DNA from: an uncultured Bacteroidales bacterium
GTDB lineage: Bacteria; Bacteroidota; Bacteroidia; Bacteroidales; UBA932
Assembly: GCA_947305045.1 (NCBI GenBank)
Contig: CAMZCW010000001.1
Location: forward strand, 1 to 64,000
Direction: 5' to 3'
Length of the DNA stretch: 64,000 nucleotides
Within the stretch, counting starts at the first letter, position 1, and each line of letters begins with the position of its first letter. Below are positions 39,393 to 47,376 of this stretch, piece after piece. Under the pieces are notes generated by a model, which searched no databases, was not told the DNA's origin, and was given only the letters and a program-made list of their open reading frames with translations. A program made the position numbers and the translations under genes.

Positions 39393-40970
39393 TTATAGCA
39401 ATGAAATAATGCGCTTAAACTCTTCTTCGGGGATTGCAAGACGGGCCTTGAGTATGGACCTGAGGTTTTGAACTGTCTTAACTGAACAATGCAGCATTCC
39501 GGCAATTTCAGTGTTGTCTTTAATATCCAGTTTTATAAGAGCAAGTATACGGAGTTCGTTGCTTAGAATCTCTGTGCGCTTGGGAACGATCCTCTGTTCC
39601 GGCTTTAGGCAGGAGTTTACAACCTCGATGAAATCAGGGAAAATATCCACAAAGGCTCGGTCGAAATTATTGAACAATTCCCGCCTTTCTTCCGAAGCAA
39701 TTTCGCCTGATGGACTTGTCAGTTCCAGTGCCTGGGCGGTATGTCCTTTCCTGAGGCTGGAGTTAATCTTTGTCCGGAATATGTCCAAGCGTTTAATGTA
39801 CGATGAGTAAAGTTGGAAGGCTACGCCTATATAGCTTTTCGATATTTTGTCTGAACGTTCCAGATTTTTTTTCAGTGAAATAATCTTCAGGCGGGAACGA
39901 TTGATTTGCAATAGCGTCAGAACTATTGCAACCAAAAGAATAGAAATAAGCGTTATTGTAAGCCATAGCTCCTTATTTCTCTTCTCGATTAGCCTGGTGT
40001 TGCTGTCATTGATCTTAATTGTCTGCTCTACACCATCTACGACGCGTTTTTTTGAGCCCAGCCTCTGAAGTGAAGCGAAATAGTAATCGGAAATCTTTTT
40101 GGCCGCTTTCACTTCATTGATACTGTTCAGCAGCGATTCCACCCTCAGCAATGATGCTATATCCTGGTTGTTATTCTCTACCTCTATAATCGCCGATTGC
40201 AACAGGTCATCAAACGCTTCTCCAGTAAGGTTCCGCTCGTATAAATAAGCTATTGCAAAACGGTCATAAAGGCACGTGGCATAGGCGGCCGAATGATGAT
40301 CTTCAATAATGGACATGCGTATAGCGTTATATCTTCTTGCCTCGGCGATATTCCCGGCCCTTGCTTCTTTCCTTTCAATACTGTGAAGATATTCTATACT
40401 CATTGTATCTGCCACCATAAGAAGAGAATCCCTGTAAATGTCATACAGTTTGCGATACTTCCTCCTTAAGTTTATAGGCTCATTGTAATCTGTGTACTTA
40501 TTACTATAGAACAGCGCCACAGCGCGGTAATACCTAACCAAAAGATTATTTGTAAGCTTTTCTCCAGACAATGATCTAAAGGTCTCATGAGCTTCCAGAT
40601 AATAACCATACTCGGACAACTGTGCGGCCAGTCCAATTTGGGCCTCAAGCCAGAGAGAGTCTACACCGGATGACAAAGCAAACTGAGCGGCTTTTTCCAG
40701 ATACACCAAAGAAGAGTCTCCCACGCAGTTGGAGAAAGCCATAGCTATATCATAATACAGGGAGAAAGTCTCATTGGTAGTTTCCCCGGGGAGCCTTTTC
40801 TTCAAAGCATCTATCTCCTTCTCCTTCTTTTCCGCATAAACTTCCGTGCTGTCCAGAGCGGATAGAAGTTCAGCCACCAGCCCCTTGGTCCTGTCCGTAT
40901 GCGGAAACTCTCCTTTATGGCAAGAAAAGAGAAGTAGCGCCGATACTATTAAAATAGAAGCCTTTTTCAT
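39393..40970 (-). CDS. DUF6377-type membrane-bound TPR regulator
   Basis: This encodes 525 residues. An N-terminal lipoprotein-like signal (LLLFSC, Cys17) is followed by a helical TPR-like sensor region to about residue 325. A transmembrane helix follows (about 333-353, LTITLISILLVAIVLTLLQI), then a coiled segment, and a C-terminal helix-turn-helix (about 480-515, EIAGMLHCSVKTVQNLRSIL) of the LuxR-like type. This is the layout of DUF6377 proteins that flank SusC/SusD loci. It probably senses a periplasmic signal and controls PUL 1. It overlaps the upstream HTH gene by one base (TAATG). Confidence 0.82.
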   Translation of the reverse strand: MKKASILIVSALLLFSCHKGEFPHTDRTKGLVAELLSALDSTEVYAEKKEKEIDALKKRLPGETTNETFSLYYDIAMAFSNCVGDSSLVYLEKAAQFALSSGVDSLWLEAQIGLAAQLSEYGYYLEAHETFRSLSGEKLTNNLLVRYYRAVALFYSNKYTDYNEPINLRRKYRKLYDIYRDSLLMVADTMSIEYLHSIERKEARAGNIAEARRYNAIRMSIIEDHHSAAYATCLYDRFAIAYLYERNLTGEAFDDLLQSAIIEVENNNQDIASLLRVESLLNSINEVKAAKKISDYYFASLQRLGSKKRVVDGVEQTIKINDSNTRLIEKRNKELWLTITLISILLVAIVLTLLQINRSRLKIISLKKNLERSDKISKSYIGVAFQLYSSYIKRLDIFRTKINSSLRKGHTAQALELTSPSGEIASEERRELFNNFDRAFVDIFPDFIEVVNSCLKPEQRIVPKRTEILSNELRILALIKLDIKDNTEIAGMLHCSVKTVQNLRSILKARLAIPEEEFKRIISLL

Positions 40971-41512
40971 TACAAATCAAAACTTTTCGCTAAGATAGTG
41001 ATTCTTCTGTAATTCTCCCTATTAATCATCGCACACCAAACTGAAGACCGGAAGACGGTTTCCGTAAATAAGGCCTTAATTACCCGTCTGCTTGTCTTCA
41101 CCTTCAAACCATAAAGTTCCGCTATATCGAATAAATAGCTGATGGCCATGTCATCAACGTGGAACCAACGGTTCACGCCGGTGTAGTTCAGACCGAGTTT
41201 CTCTGCAAGGTCCTTCCGTGAAATCCCATACTTTTGCAAAGCAATTCGCAGGAAGGCCAAACGATTCATTCCCTGGGGCAATTCTATCTCCACTTCGCAC
41301 AATGAAGATTGGGTGTCCCTATCTAAAGAGAAACTCAGCTCATATCCCAACCTGTCAACAACACTCTGGGCAAAGGATAGGCGCATGTTATCACGCTGGA
41401 AATAGGCAAAGATATTCTGCGGCGACATCCCCATCAGACGCGCGATCTCTGGTTTGGACACGCCAATTGAAGCCATAAGGCTTTCCAAAAATTGCAAATT
41501 TCCCCGTTTCAC
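40970..41512 (-). CDS. Tandem helix-turn-helix DNA-binding protein
   Basis: This encodes 180 residues from a GTG start at 41512. It contains two similar XRE-like helix-turn-helix units: residues 8-58 (GVSKPEIARLMGMSPQNIFAYF) and 88-140 (GISRKDLAEKLGLNYTGVNRWF), each followed by a segment resembling a small beta-hairpin. No sensor domain is visible. Its stop overlaps the DUF6377 start, so they form a regulator pair. Two internally duplicated HTHs suggest binding to a direct or inverted repeat. Confidence 0.75.
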   Translation of the reverse strand: MKRGNLQFLESLMASIGVSKPEIARLMGMSPQNIFAYFQRDNMRLSFAQSVVDRLGYELSFSLDRDTQSSLCEVEIELPQGMNRLAFLRIALQKYGISRKDLAEKLGLNYTGVNRWFHVDDMAISYLFDIAELYGLKVKTSRRVIKALFTETVFRSSVWCAMINRENYRRITILAKSFDL

Positions 41513-41610
41513 ACAAATTATATTTGGAAGATTCGATATTATTTAATCTACTATACTTTTATTTGATATTATATAACGTTTTCTTTGACAAATTGAACAA
41601 AAAAGGTTGA

Positions 41611-41710
41611 ATCTCGGCAACTGCCCCCGATGGCAAGAACTATCAGACGCCCCTGTTTCATCACAGGCGTATACTGCTGTCATCGTCCCATTCTTTGGAC
41701 CCATGACAGC
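41611..41710. repeat. Dispersed repeat A, right copy
   Basis: This is the same orientation copy of 4857-4956, about 91 percent identical by eye. Here the minus-strand frame runs on without the TAG seen in the left copy. It lies about 100 bases upstream of the regulator pair, at the edge of the accessory region that carries the defence genes. Confidence 0.8.
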
Positions 41711-42014
41711 GAAGCCGGACACAGTCTCTTGACCGCTTCCCAATTAATGAGCAGCGTCAGCACCGACATTCAATCAAGACATTTCATCATTGGCACAAAT
41801 AACGAGATAATATTTTTAAAGGGATGATATCGGTCTTCTTTTCATCATCATAGGAGGACGTCAAATCAAGGAAATAAAGCAGCGGCTTACATACTCTCAT
41901 GTACATATGCCGCTGCTATAATTCTACATCTGAGCCAACTTCTCAGGAATACACCACTACCAACCACGCCTACTGGATTCCCATCCACATGGCTGTACAA
42001 GAAGTAACCTGCGT
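41711..42014. other. Gene-free spacer with a hairpin
   Basis: No supported gene. It contains an inverted repeat (AGCAGCGGC at 41878-41886, GCCGCTGCT at 41909-41917) with an inner ACAT/ATGT match in its loop. This could be a terminator or the end of a mobile segment. Confidence 0.4.
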
Positions 42015-42197
42015 TTAGAGGTTACTTGGAACTGGGACAAGCGGGAAATAGACCTCAAATTCATCGGTTCTTTGGTTACAGGATTTGCAGATGGGTGTGA
42101 TATACCAGCTGTTATCATATCCACCTACTTTCTGAACATGAGCGCCGACAAGGTCTTTCCTGTTGCAGCCATACGCGCCACATACGCTGGCTTTCAT
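42015..42197 (-). pseudogene. Small zinc-ribbon/HNH-like protein, probably 5' truncated
   Basis: From the ATG at 42197 there are 60 residues with paired metal-ligand positions: CGAYGC, then GAHVQK and ICKSC, and a terminus LVPVPSNL. The frame is open and family-like for about 19 more codons upstream (YSTWLEYWEDKAG), then reaches an in-frame TAA without a start codon. This suggests that the 5' end has been lost. It resembles short Bacteroidales HNH/zinc-ribbon proteins, but I am not certain of the family. Confidence 0.45.
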
Positions 42198-42337
42198 TCC
42201 GGCTTTATCTTCCCAGTATTCAAGCCAAGTCGAATAGCCAGATGCCTTTGTGATGATTTACCAAATGTCAATCATTGTGCCAAATAAAATATATGACATT
42301 ATGTCGGTTTATTCTAGTATCAGATGTATTTAGCTCT

Positions 42338-42385
42338 ATTTTCATAATTAAAATAGCAAAATTTTGCTATTTTAATTATGAAAAT
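42338..42385. promoter_or_regulatory. 48-bp perfect palindrome upstream of the defence operon
   Basis: The two 24-base arms (42338-42361 and 42362-42385) are perfect reverse complements with no loop, centred on GCAAAATTTTGC. It ends 15 bases before a TATCTTTG promoter element and 51 bases before the ATPase start, so it may be an operator or a transcription terminator for either direction. Confidence 0.8.
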
Positions 42386-42399
42386 CTAAATAATGTCAT

Positions 42400-42407
42400 T
42401 ATCTTTG
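42400..42407 (+). promoter_or_regulatory. -7 promoter element of the AbiL-like operon
   Basis: TATCTTTG fits TAnnTTTG. It lies 28 bases upstream of the ATPase start codon. The -33 position falls within the end of the palindrome, which would let a palindrome-binding protein block transcription. Confidence 0.55.
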
Positions 42408-42435
42408 CGGTCGAGATTGAGAAAACTGACATGCC

Positions 42436-43731
42436 ATGATACAGGAATTGAGATTCAAGAACTTTTTGTCATTCCGAGATGAAGCCATCTTTAGCTTTGA
42501 ACCCACAAAGGATGAACCCATCAACCGCGTGGCCACGATGGCCGACGGAACCAAACTTCTCCGGTTTGCTGTCGTGTTTGGAGCGAACGCCTCCGGCAAG
42601 TCAAACTTTTTGGAGGTGCTAGATTTTCTGCGTCGATTTTGGACGCAGGTCCCCAGAAGGAACGACCTGTCAACACGAGTGGTTCCTTTCCTCCTGGATA
42701 AAGACACCCCGTCTGAGGACTCTGTCTTCGAGATGAAGTTCTACGTGGGCGATGTCCGCTATTGGTACAAACTCAGCCTCAACAAGGAACGGGTATCCCA
42801 CGAATCTTTGTACTTCTATGATTACCCCTCCCCTCAACCTACTCGAATCTTCTGGCGCGAGTACTCCGAGGGCCAGTCTGTTGTCAAGTTCAATCCTGCT
42901 GCCGTAAAACTTAAGGCTGCGGAGATTGATGCTCTCAACCTCAATTGCTGGAAAAACATGTCGTTCTTCGCCTCTTTAACGAAGGTAAACATAACCATTG
43001 AACGCATCAATGACGTTATTCGCTGGATCAAGGAGAAGCTTATGCCGGGCATTAACCGCGGGACAGAGCTTTCCGGCTACGCAAAGGAGAAAATGCTTAA
43101 AGATGAAGATTTCCGGAATTACTTAACCTCCTTCATCAAAACTGCCGACTTAAGAATCGCCGAAGTCAATGTAAAAGAAACCGCTCACGCTCTGAATGAG
43201 CAACAACTCAAGATGGTCTCTGAATCTACCTTAGACGAAGAACTAAAAGCCGAAATCCTTTCCAGCGGTTCTATTAAAGACATTGATACTGGCTTCAAAG
43301 TGCGAGTCAAGAACGCTCGTGGAGAAGAAGAGTATATTCTCCCCGAAAACAGACAATCAGATGGAACTACCCGCGTTATTGAGATTGAATCTGCCATTTA
43401 CGCTACAATTAAGGAACAGGCCTTCCTGCATGTGGATGAGATAGAAGCCTCGCTACATCCTTCCCTGCTGGATTTCGTACTCAACGAATTCCTGAAAGTG
43501 AACGACAATCGCTCTCAGCTGCTTGTTACTACCCATTATGACCCGCTGTTGGATAGCCTTGATGTGAATGACCTCTTCGGCAAAGACTCGGTCTGGTTCA
43601 CCGAGAAGAAGGAGGATGGAAATACCGAGCTTTATCCCCTAACCGATTTCAAGGGACTCGGCAAACTGTCTTCTATCCGCAAGTCTTACAAGAACGGACA
43701 GTTTGGTGCCGTTCCCGAAATATACGTTTAA
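42436..43731 (+). CDS. AAA-type ATPase of an AbiL-like defence pair
   Basis: This encodes 431 residues. An ABC/SMC-like N-terminus (LRFKNFLSF) leads to Walker A GANASGKS (49-56). The distal part has a signature-like RQSDGTTR segment, Walker B QAFLHVDEIEASLHP and TTHYDPLL (the switch His). This is the AAA_15/OLD-related ATPase class. The next gene, five bases on, encodes a RloB-type TOPRIM protein. ATPase plus RloB is the composition of AbiL abortive-infection systems, so phage defence is the likely role; a toxin-antitoxin-like role is possible. Confidence 0.85.
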   Translation: MIQELRFKNFLSFRDEAIFSFEPTKDEPINRVATMADGTKLLRFAVVFGANASGKSNFLEVLDFLRRFWTQVPRRNDLSTRVVPFLLDKDTPSEDSVFEMKFYVGDVRYWYKLSLNKERVSHESLYFYDYPSPQPTRIFWREYSEGQSVVKFNPAAVKLKAAEIDALNLNCWKNMSFFASLTKVNITIERINDVIRWIKEKLMPGINRGTELSGYAKEKMLKDEDFRNYLTSFIKTADLRIAEVNVKETAHALNEQQLKMVSESTLDEELKAEILSSGSIKDIDTGFKVRVKNARGEEEYILPENRQSDGTTRVIEIESAIYATIKEQAFLHVDEIEASLHPSLLDFVLNEFLKVNDNRSQLLVTTHYDPLLDSLDVNDLFGKDSVWFTEKKEDGNTELYPLTDFKGLGKLSSIRKSYKNGQFGAVPEIYV

Positions 43732-43735
43732 GGTT

Positions 43736-44332
43736 ATGGCGAGAGTTAGGAAAGAACGTGAGATAAAACGCTCACGAATCACGGTTATTGGAGAAGGCCT
43801 TACCGAACGTTGGTATTTTGATCATCTTCGTACGATCAAGGGATATAAATATGACTGCAAGCCGCGTTTTTTTGCGCATCAATCATACGAGGAGATGGAA
43901 AAGCTCATTGACTGGGTGCTTCAAAACGGTGGCATTGCCGTATGTGTTTGTGATGCAGACATAACCCGGACGAATGAGGAGCGAAGCAAGAAACTCCAGG
44001 ATATGAAAGGACGCTACGCAAAAAATGATCGCGTGTTCATTTGCGATAGCATGCCGTCCATCGAGTTCTGGTTTCTGATTCATTACATGAATACCCAGAA
44101 ATATTTCAAAGATTCAGACGCTGTCATTAAGGTCTTGAAAAAGTATCTTCCAGGGTATGAGAAGACCGGCTCATTCTTGGAAAAGTTGTCCTGGGTCGCA
44201 GACTTGTGTGCAGATAACCACTTAAAAGAAGCCTGCGAGCGAGCCGCCCTGATAAAACCTGGAAATGAGTCCTACTCAGAAATATTTCATGCAATCAATC
44301 TCTTTACGGAGACAGCATCTCCAAACAAATAG
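43736..44332 (+). CDS. RloB-family (AbiLii-like) TOPRIM nuclease
   Basis: I chose the ATG at 43736 (MARVRKEREI), five bases after the ATPase stop, giving 198 residues; a longer reading starts inside the ATPase gene. It has VIGEGLTERWY (18-27, the TOPRIM Glu), CVCDADI (70-76, the Asp-x-Asp) and SIEFWFLIHY, all typical of RloB. TOPRIM proteins of this type are predicted nucleases and are the effector when paired with an AAA_15 ATPase. A strong terminator follows at 44361. Confidence 0.85.
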   Translation: MARVRKEREIKRSRITVIGEGLTERWYFDHLRTIKGYKYDCKPRFFAHQSYEEMEKLIDWVLQNGGIAVCVCDADITRTNEERSKKLQDMKGRYAKNDRVFICDSMPSIEFWFLIHYMNTQKYFKDSDAVIKVLKKYLPGYEKTGSFLEKLSWVADLCADNHLKEACERAALIKPGNESYSEIFHAINLFTETASPNK

Positions 44333-44360
44333 GTAATAAGCCTTCTCTAAAGTATCATCC

Positions 44361-44386
44361 AAGACAATCCAAAGATTGTCTTTTTT
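44361..44386 (+). terminator. Rho-independent terminator after rloB-like gene
   Basis: AAGACAATC, loop CAAA and GATTGTCTT form a perfect 9-base stem followed by more T residues. It closes the two-gene defence operon 28 bases after the RloB stop. Confidence 0.88.
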
Positions 44387-44633
44387 GTCCCCTCCTTCAA
44401 ATATAATCGCGGATTGGCATTCCTATGGCAACATGAATGGTTCAATTGCCTTCGCCCATTTATATAAGCTTCCGGCAGAAGATGAACTCCATCCCGAGAT
44501 ATTTCCATTGGCAGTTCATTTTTTACGGCTAAAACAGATAACAAATCTATGTATCCGCAGTTATGACTCTCGGCAATGTGCTCAATCACAGTATTCGCCC
44601 ATTGAATCTTCTCATTATTGGTTTTCCTTTGAT

Positions 44634-44641
44634 TATCTTTG
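44634..44641 (+). promoter_or_regulatory. -7 promoter element of the ORF6N gene
   Basis: TATCTTTG matches TAnnTTTG and lies 20 bases upstream of the ATG at 44662. No -33 TTTG is seen at the right distance. Confidence 0.5.
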
Positions 44642-44661
44642 GCAAAATATGATTTGAAGCT

Positions 44662-45627
44662 ATGGCAAAGAAGGAAAAAGGGCTAAACAATGATAAGGAG
44701 GCTATCGCAAAAAGCGATAACCTGCATCAAAGTAACAATCAGTTGAGTATAGTCCCTATAGAGAAGAGAATTTTTTTGGTTCGGGACACGCAGGTTATGA
44801 TTGACCTGGACCTTGCATCCTTGTATGATGTAGAGAATCGCTCTTTAAGGCAGGCCGTCAGGAGAAATCTCGACAGTTTTCCCGATGATTTCATGTTCCG
44901 GCTTTCACAAAACGAGGCTAACGACTTGATAGCCAGAGGGGTGTCACAATCTGTGATACCCCCTGGTTACAATACTGGCGGGGCAGAAATGTATGCCTTT
45001 ACAGAACAAGGTGTAGCCATGCTTGCCACCGTCTTAAAAAGTCCAAAGGCAAGGGCTGTAAGCATTGACATCATGCGGGCATTTGTTGCCATGCGTCATT
45101 TCTTAATGTCAAATGCCCAGGTCTTTCAACGCCTGGACAGACTTGAGATTCGCCAATTGGAAACAGAGCACAAGATTGAACAGGTTTTTGCCAAGCTTGA
45201 CGAAGGGGCCGAAGACAATAAGCAGTGCATCTTCTTTGATGGACAGGTATATGATGCTTACGAATTTATCTGTAATCTGATAAAAAGCGCCACCACTCGT
45301 ATCGTCCTCATCGATAACTATGTAGATTATACCGTTCTTACTATGCTGGACAAGCGGGAGCCTGGCGTGGATGCGACCATCTATACGCAAAAAGCGGGCG
45401 ACCAGTTTAAACTGGACATTGCAAAACATGATGCCCAGTATCCGCCTATTCCGGTTTGGATCTTCAAGATGTCCCATGACAGATTCCTCATCATTGATGA
45501 TCGGGTATATCATGTGGGGGCCTCGATTAAAGACCTTGGCAAGAAGTGGTTTGCCGTGTCCATCATGGAAGCTCAGGACGCCAACGTTATCATTACCCGG
45601 CTGCAGGCGGACTCTTCAAGCATCTAA
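44662..45627 (+). CDS. ORF6N-domain protein with C-terminal PLD-like domain
   Basis: This encodes 321 residues. After a charged leader, residues 33-125 form an ORF6N domain (FLVRDTQVMIDLDLASLYDV, AFTEQGVAMLATVL), a DNA-binding module known from phage and mobile elements. A coiled segment follows (LDRLEIRQLETEHKIEQVF). Residues 190-310 resemble a phospholipase-D-like domain with VLIDNYVD and HDRFLIIDDRVYHVGAS, where Arg takes the Lys position of HxK. This fusion is common in Bacteroides mobile DNA; a regulatory or defence role is inferred. It is followed by the att-like repeat B. Confidence 0.8.
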   Translation: MAKKEKGLNNDKEAIAKSDNLHQSNNQLSIVPIEKRIFLVRDTQVMIDLDLASLYDVENRSLRQAVRRNLDSFPDDFMFRLSQNEANDLIARGVSQSVIPPGYNTGGAEMYAFTEQGVAMLATVLKSPKARAVSIDIMRAFVAMRHFLMSNAQVFQRLDRLEIRQLETEHKIEQVFAKLDEGAEDNKQCIFFDGQVYDAYEFICNLIKSATTRIVLIDNYVDYTVLTMLDKREPGVDATIYTQKAGDQFKLDIAKHDAQYPPIPVWIFKMSHDRFLIIDDRVYHVGASIKDLGKKWFAVSIMEAQDANVIITRLQADSSSI

Positions 45628-45754
45628 AACGGGCATTTCATGCGTCGTTTCATCGCCTAAAGCCAGAGATAATTTGGAATTCTCATAAAAAGCATTTTTG
45701 TGCAGTTTTGGACTTGCTCCCATATTAGGCAGTCTTTTTGTATGTATTCTTGTA

Positions 45755-45814
45755 TGCAGAAAAAGAAAATCGCTGAAACTCAATGAGTTTCAGCGACTTC
45801 TGTGGAGGTAGTCG
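45755..45814. repeat. att-like repeat B, right copy
   Basis: This is the direct 60-bp match to 5038-5097. Here the hairpin TCGCTGAAACTC-AAT-GAGTTTCAGCGA (45770-45796) is perfect, and read on the minus strand it is followed by a T-rich tract, resembling a terminator placed after a tRNA-like 3' end (TTCGAATCCGAC...TACCTCCACA). Integrases of this type often insert into tRNA 3' ends. Confidence 0.75.
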
Positions 45815-45873
45815 GATTCGAATTAAAAATGCAAAACCGTCCACAGACCCTTGTTTAAATGATTCCTATTGCG

Positions 45874-45906
45874 TATTTTTGCAGGCGGAGGTATTTGACT
45901 CCGCCT
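45874..45906 (+). promoter_or_regulatory. Integrase promoter and leader hairpin
   Basis: TATTTTTG (45874-45881) matches TAnnTTTG, with a TTG at 45851-45853 at the -33 distance (20-base spacer). AGGCGGAG/CTCCGCCT (45883-45890 and 45899-45906) follows, then GTTTTTGG. The hairpin may attenuate integrase expression. Confidence 0.6.
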
Positions 45907-45957
45907 GTTTTTGGGATATTTTTGGGATACGATTGAAAGTTCTGGAGGAACCGAAAA

Positions 45958-47334
45958 ATGAAAATAAAGCGCAATGCAGCATTCAAGCTTTTTACCTATG
46001 GTAAAAACAAGGACAAGTACCAGATCCGCCTGAGAGTAACGTTCAACAGTCAGCGGATAGATCTTGGTACAAACTGCCAGATTAACTTCCTGGGGGCCTG
46101 GGACAATGAAAATGAGCTGGTACGACCTGGTTATAAAGGCCCGAAGGGAGAGACGACTATTACCATCAATGACGAATTACGCAAGTGTAAGGATGCCATC
46201 GATATGGTGTTCCAGTACTATGAAGTGAACGATAAGATTCCTACTCCTTCGGAAGTGCAGGCAGCTTTCAAAGAACGGATGGCGGGAATTCTTCCCAAAC
46301 GTCCGGAACCGGAACCCAAGAAAAAGGAAAAACAGCCCAAAGAACCGGACCTTTTCACCGTTTTCGATGAATTCACACGCAAATGCGGGGAGAAAAACGC
46401 CTGGACAGAGGCCACGTTTGATAAAATGGCAGCTATCCGGAACGATCTGATGAACTTCTGCCCTAAAGCCAAGCTCTCCGGACTGGACGAAGACACGCTC
46501 ACCGGTTTTGTCGGCTACCTGCGGGACAGCAAGGTTATCTATCCCGCGCGCGTGAAAAAGAATAAGGAAGGGGAAGAAGATGAAAAAGAAAAGAAGCCCG
46601 TGCGCATCGGCCTGAACAACACCACCATCCGGAAGAAGCTGGAGTACCTCACCTGGTTCCTGCGCTGGGCCAGGGACAATGGCTATGCGGTGAACCCGGC
46701 CTTCAAGACCTACAAACCCACCCTGAAGCAAACGCAGAACAAGGTCATCTACCTCACAAAAGAGGAGCTCGCCAAAATCCGGGACCTGGACCTTAGTGCC
46801 GCACCCCGCCTGGAGCCCGTCCGCGACATCTTCTTATTCTGCTGCCTTACCAGTCTTCGCCATTCCGATGCCGATAACCTTAGAAAAACCGACGTCAAGG
46901 GCGACCACATAGAAGTGACAACCATCAAAACGGGAGACAGCGTATCCATCAAATTGAACAAAACCGCCCAGACTATCCTGGAAAAGTATAAGGATATCCC
47001 CTTCCCCGGAAATCGGGCCCTGCCCAGTTTCACCAACCAGGCCATGAACCGCAGCATCAAAGACCTCTGCCAACTGGCCGGAATTGATGAGGCGATTCGC
47101 ATAACCACCTATAAAGGCAACGTCCGCAAGGATGAGGTCCATCCCAAATGGGAGCTAGTCGGCACCCATACCGGCCGCCGCACCTTCATCGTGCATGCCC
47201 TCTCCATGGGCATATCCCCCAGTGTTGTCATGAAATGGACCGGCCACAGCGATTACAAGGCCATGAAGCCATACATCGACATCGTGGATGCCGCAAAAGA
47301 TGAAGCAATGGCCAAATTCGACGATTTGTTGTAG
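45958..47334 (+). CDS. int: Tyrosine recombinase/integrase of a mobilisable element
   Basis: This encodes 458 residues. An arm-type N-terminal domain (YQIRLRVTFNSQRIDLG) is followed by a charged linker (RPEPEPKKKEKQPK), a core-binding domain (about 130-250) and the catalytic domain. Catalytic residues are Arg301 (TSLRHSD), HTGRR with His404 and Arg407, His430 (GHSDY) and Tyr439 (MKPYI). All are present, so it should be active. Size and layout are typical of Bacteroides conjugative and mobilisable element integrases. It lies next to repeat B and reads into the element backbone. Confidence 0.93.
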   Translation: MKIKRNAAFKLFTYGKNKDKYQIRLRVTFNSQRIDLGTNCQINFLGAWDNENELVRPGYKGPKGETTITINDELRKCKDAIDMVFQYYEVNDKIPTPSEVQAAFKERMAGILPKRPEPEPKKKEKQPKEPDLFTVFDEFTRKCGEKNAWTEATFDKMAAIRNDLMNFCPKAKLSGLDEDTLTGFVGYLRDSKVIYPARVKKNKEGEEDEKEKKPVRIGLNNTTIRKKLEYLTWFLRWARDNGYAVNPAFKTYKPTLKQTQNKVIYLTKEELAKIRDLDLSAAPRLEPVRDIFLFCCLTSLRHSDADNLRKTDVKGDHIEVTTIKTGDSVSIKLNKTAQTILEKYKDIPFPGNRALPSFTNQAMNRSIKDLCQLAGIDEAIRITTYKGNVRKDEVHPKWELVGTHTGRRTFIVHALSMGISPSVVMKWTGHSDYKAMKPYIDIVDAAKDEAMAKFDDLL

Positions 47335-47376
47335 GAATTGAGGAAGAATGATTAACTTCGCAAAAATGATTGTATT

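Larger units (their letters stand above)
44347..44643 (-). pseudogene. C-terminal fragment of an SGNH/GDSL esterase
   Basis: The minus-strand frame reads NNEKIQWANTVIEHIAES, CGYIDLLSVL and EISRDGVHLLPEAYI. This is the last third of an SGNH hydrolase, with the Asp-x-x-His block. The catalytic Ser block and everything upstream are absent, and the frame ends in unrelated residues that overlap the terminator. No start codon fits a full protein. It is likely a leftover of chromosomal DNA cut by the accessory insertion. Confidence 0.55.
45628..45957. other. Intergenic region with att-like repeat and integrase leader
   Basis: No gene is present. It holds repeat B (45755-45814) and a promoter (45874-45881) plus hairpin for the integrase. 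Directly after repeat B the sequence GGATTCGAA on the plus strand reads as TTCGAATCC on the minus strand, the look of a tRNA T-loop. Confidence 0.6.

Noticed and set aside
41543..41743. Minus-strand frame of 66 codons across repeat A (right copy)
   Set aside because: The matching frame in the left copy carries a stop codon and no family is recognised, so I list it only as a repeat.
42265..42290. Second sigma54-like promoter on the minus strand (TGGCAC-N5-TTGA)
   Set aside because: The essential GC at -12 is missing and the downstream frame is a probable fragment.
45800..45830. Complete tRNA gene next to repeat B
   Set aside because: Only a T-loop-like TTCGAATCC and a possible acceptor end are present on the minus strand; no anticodon or D arm can be folded.
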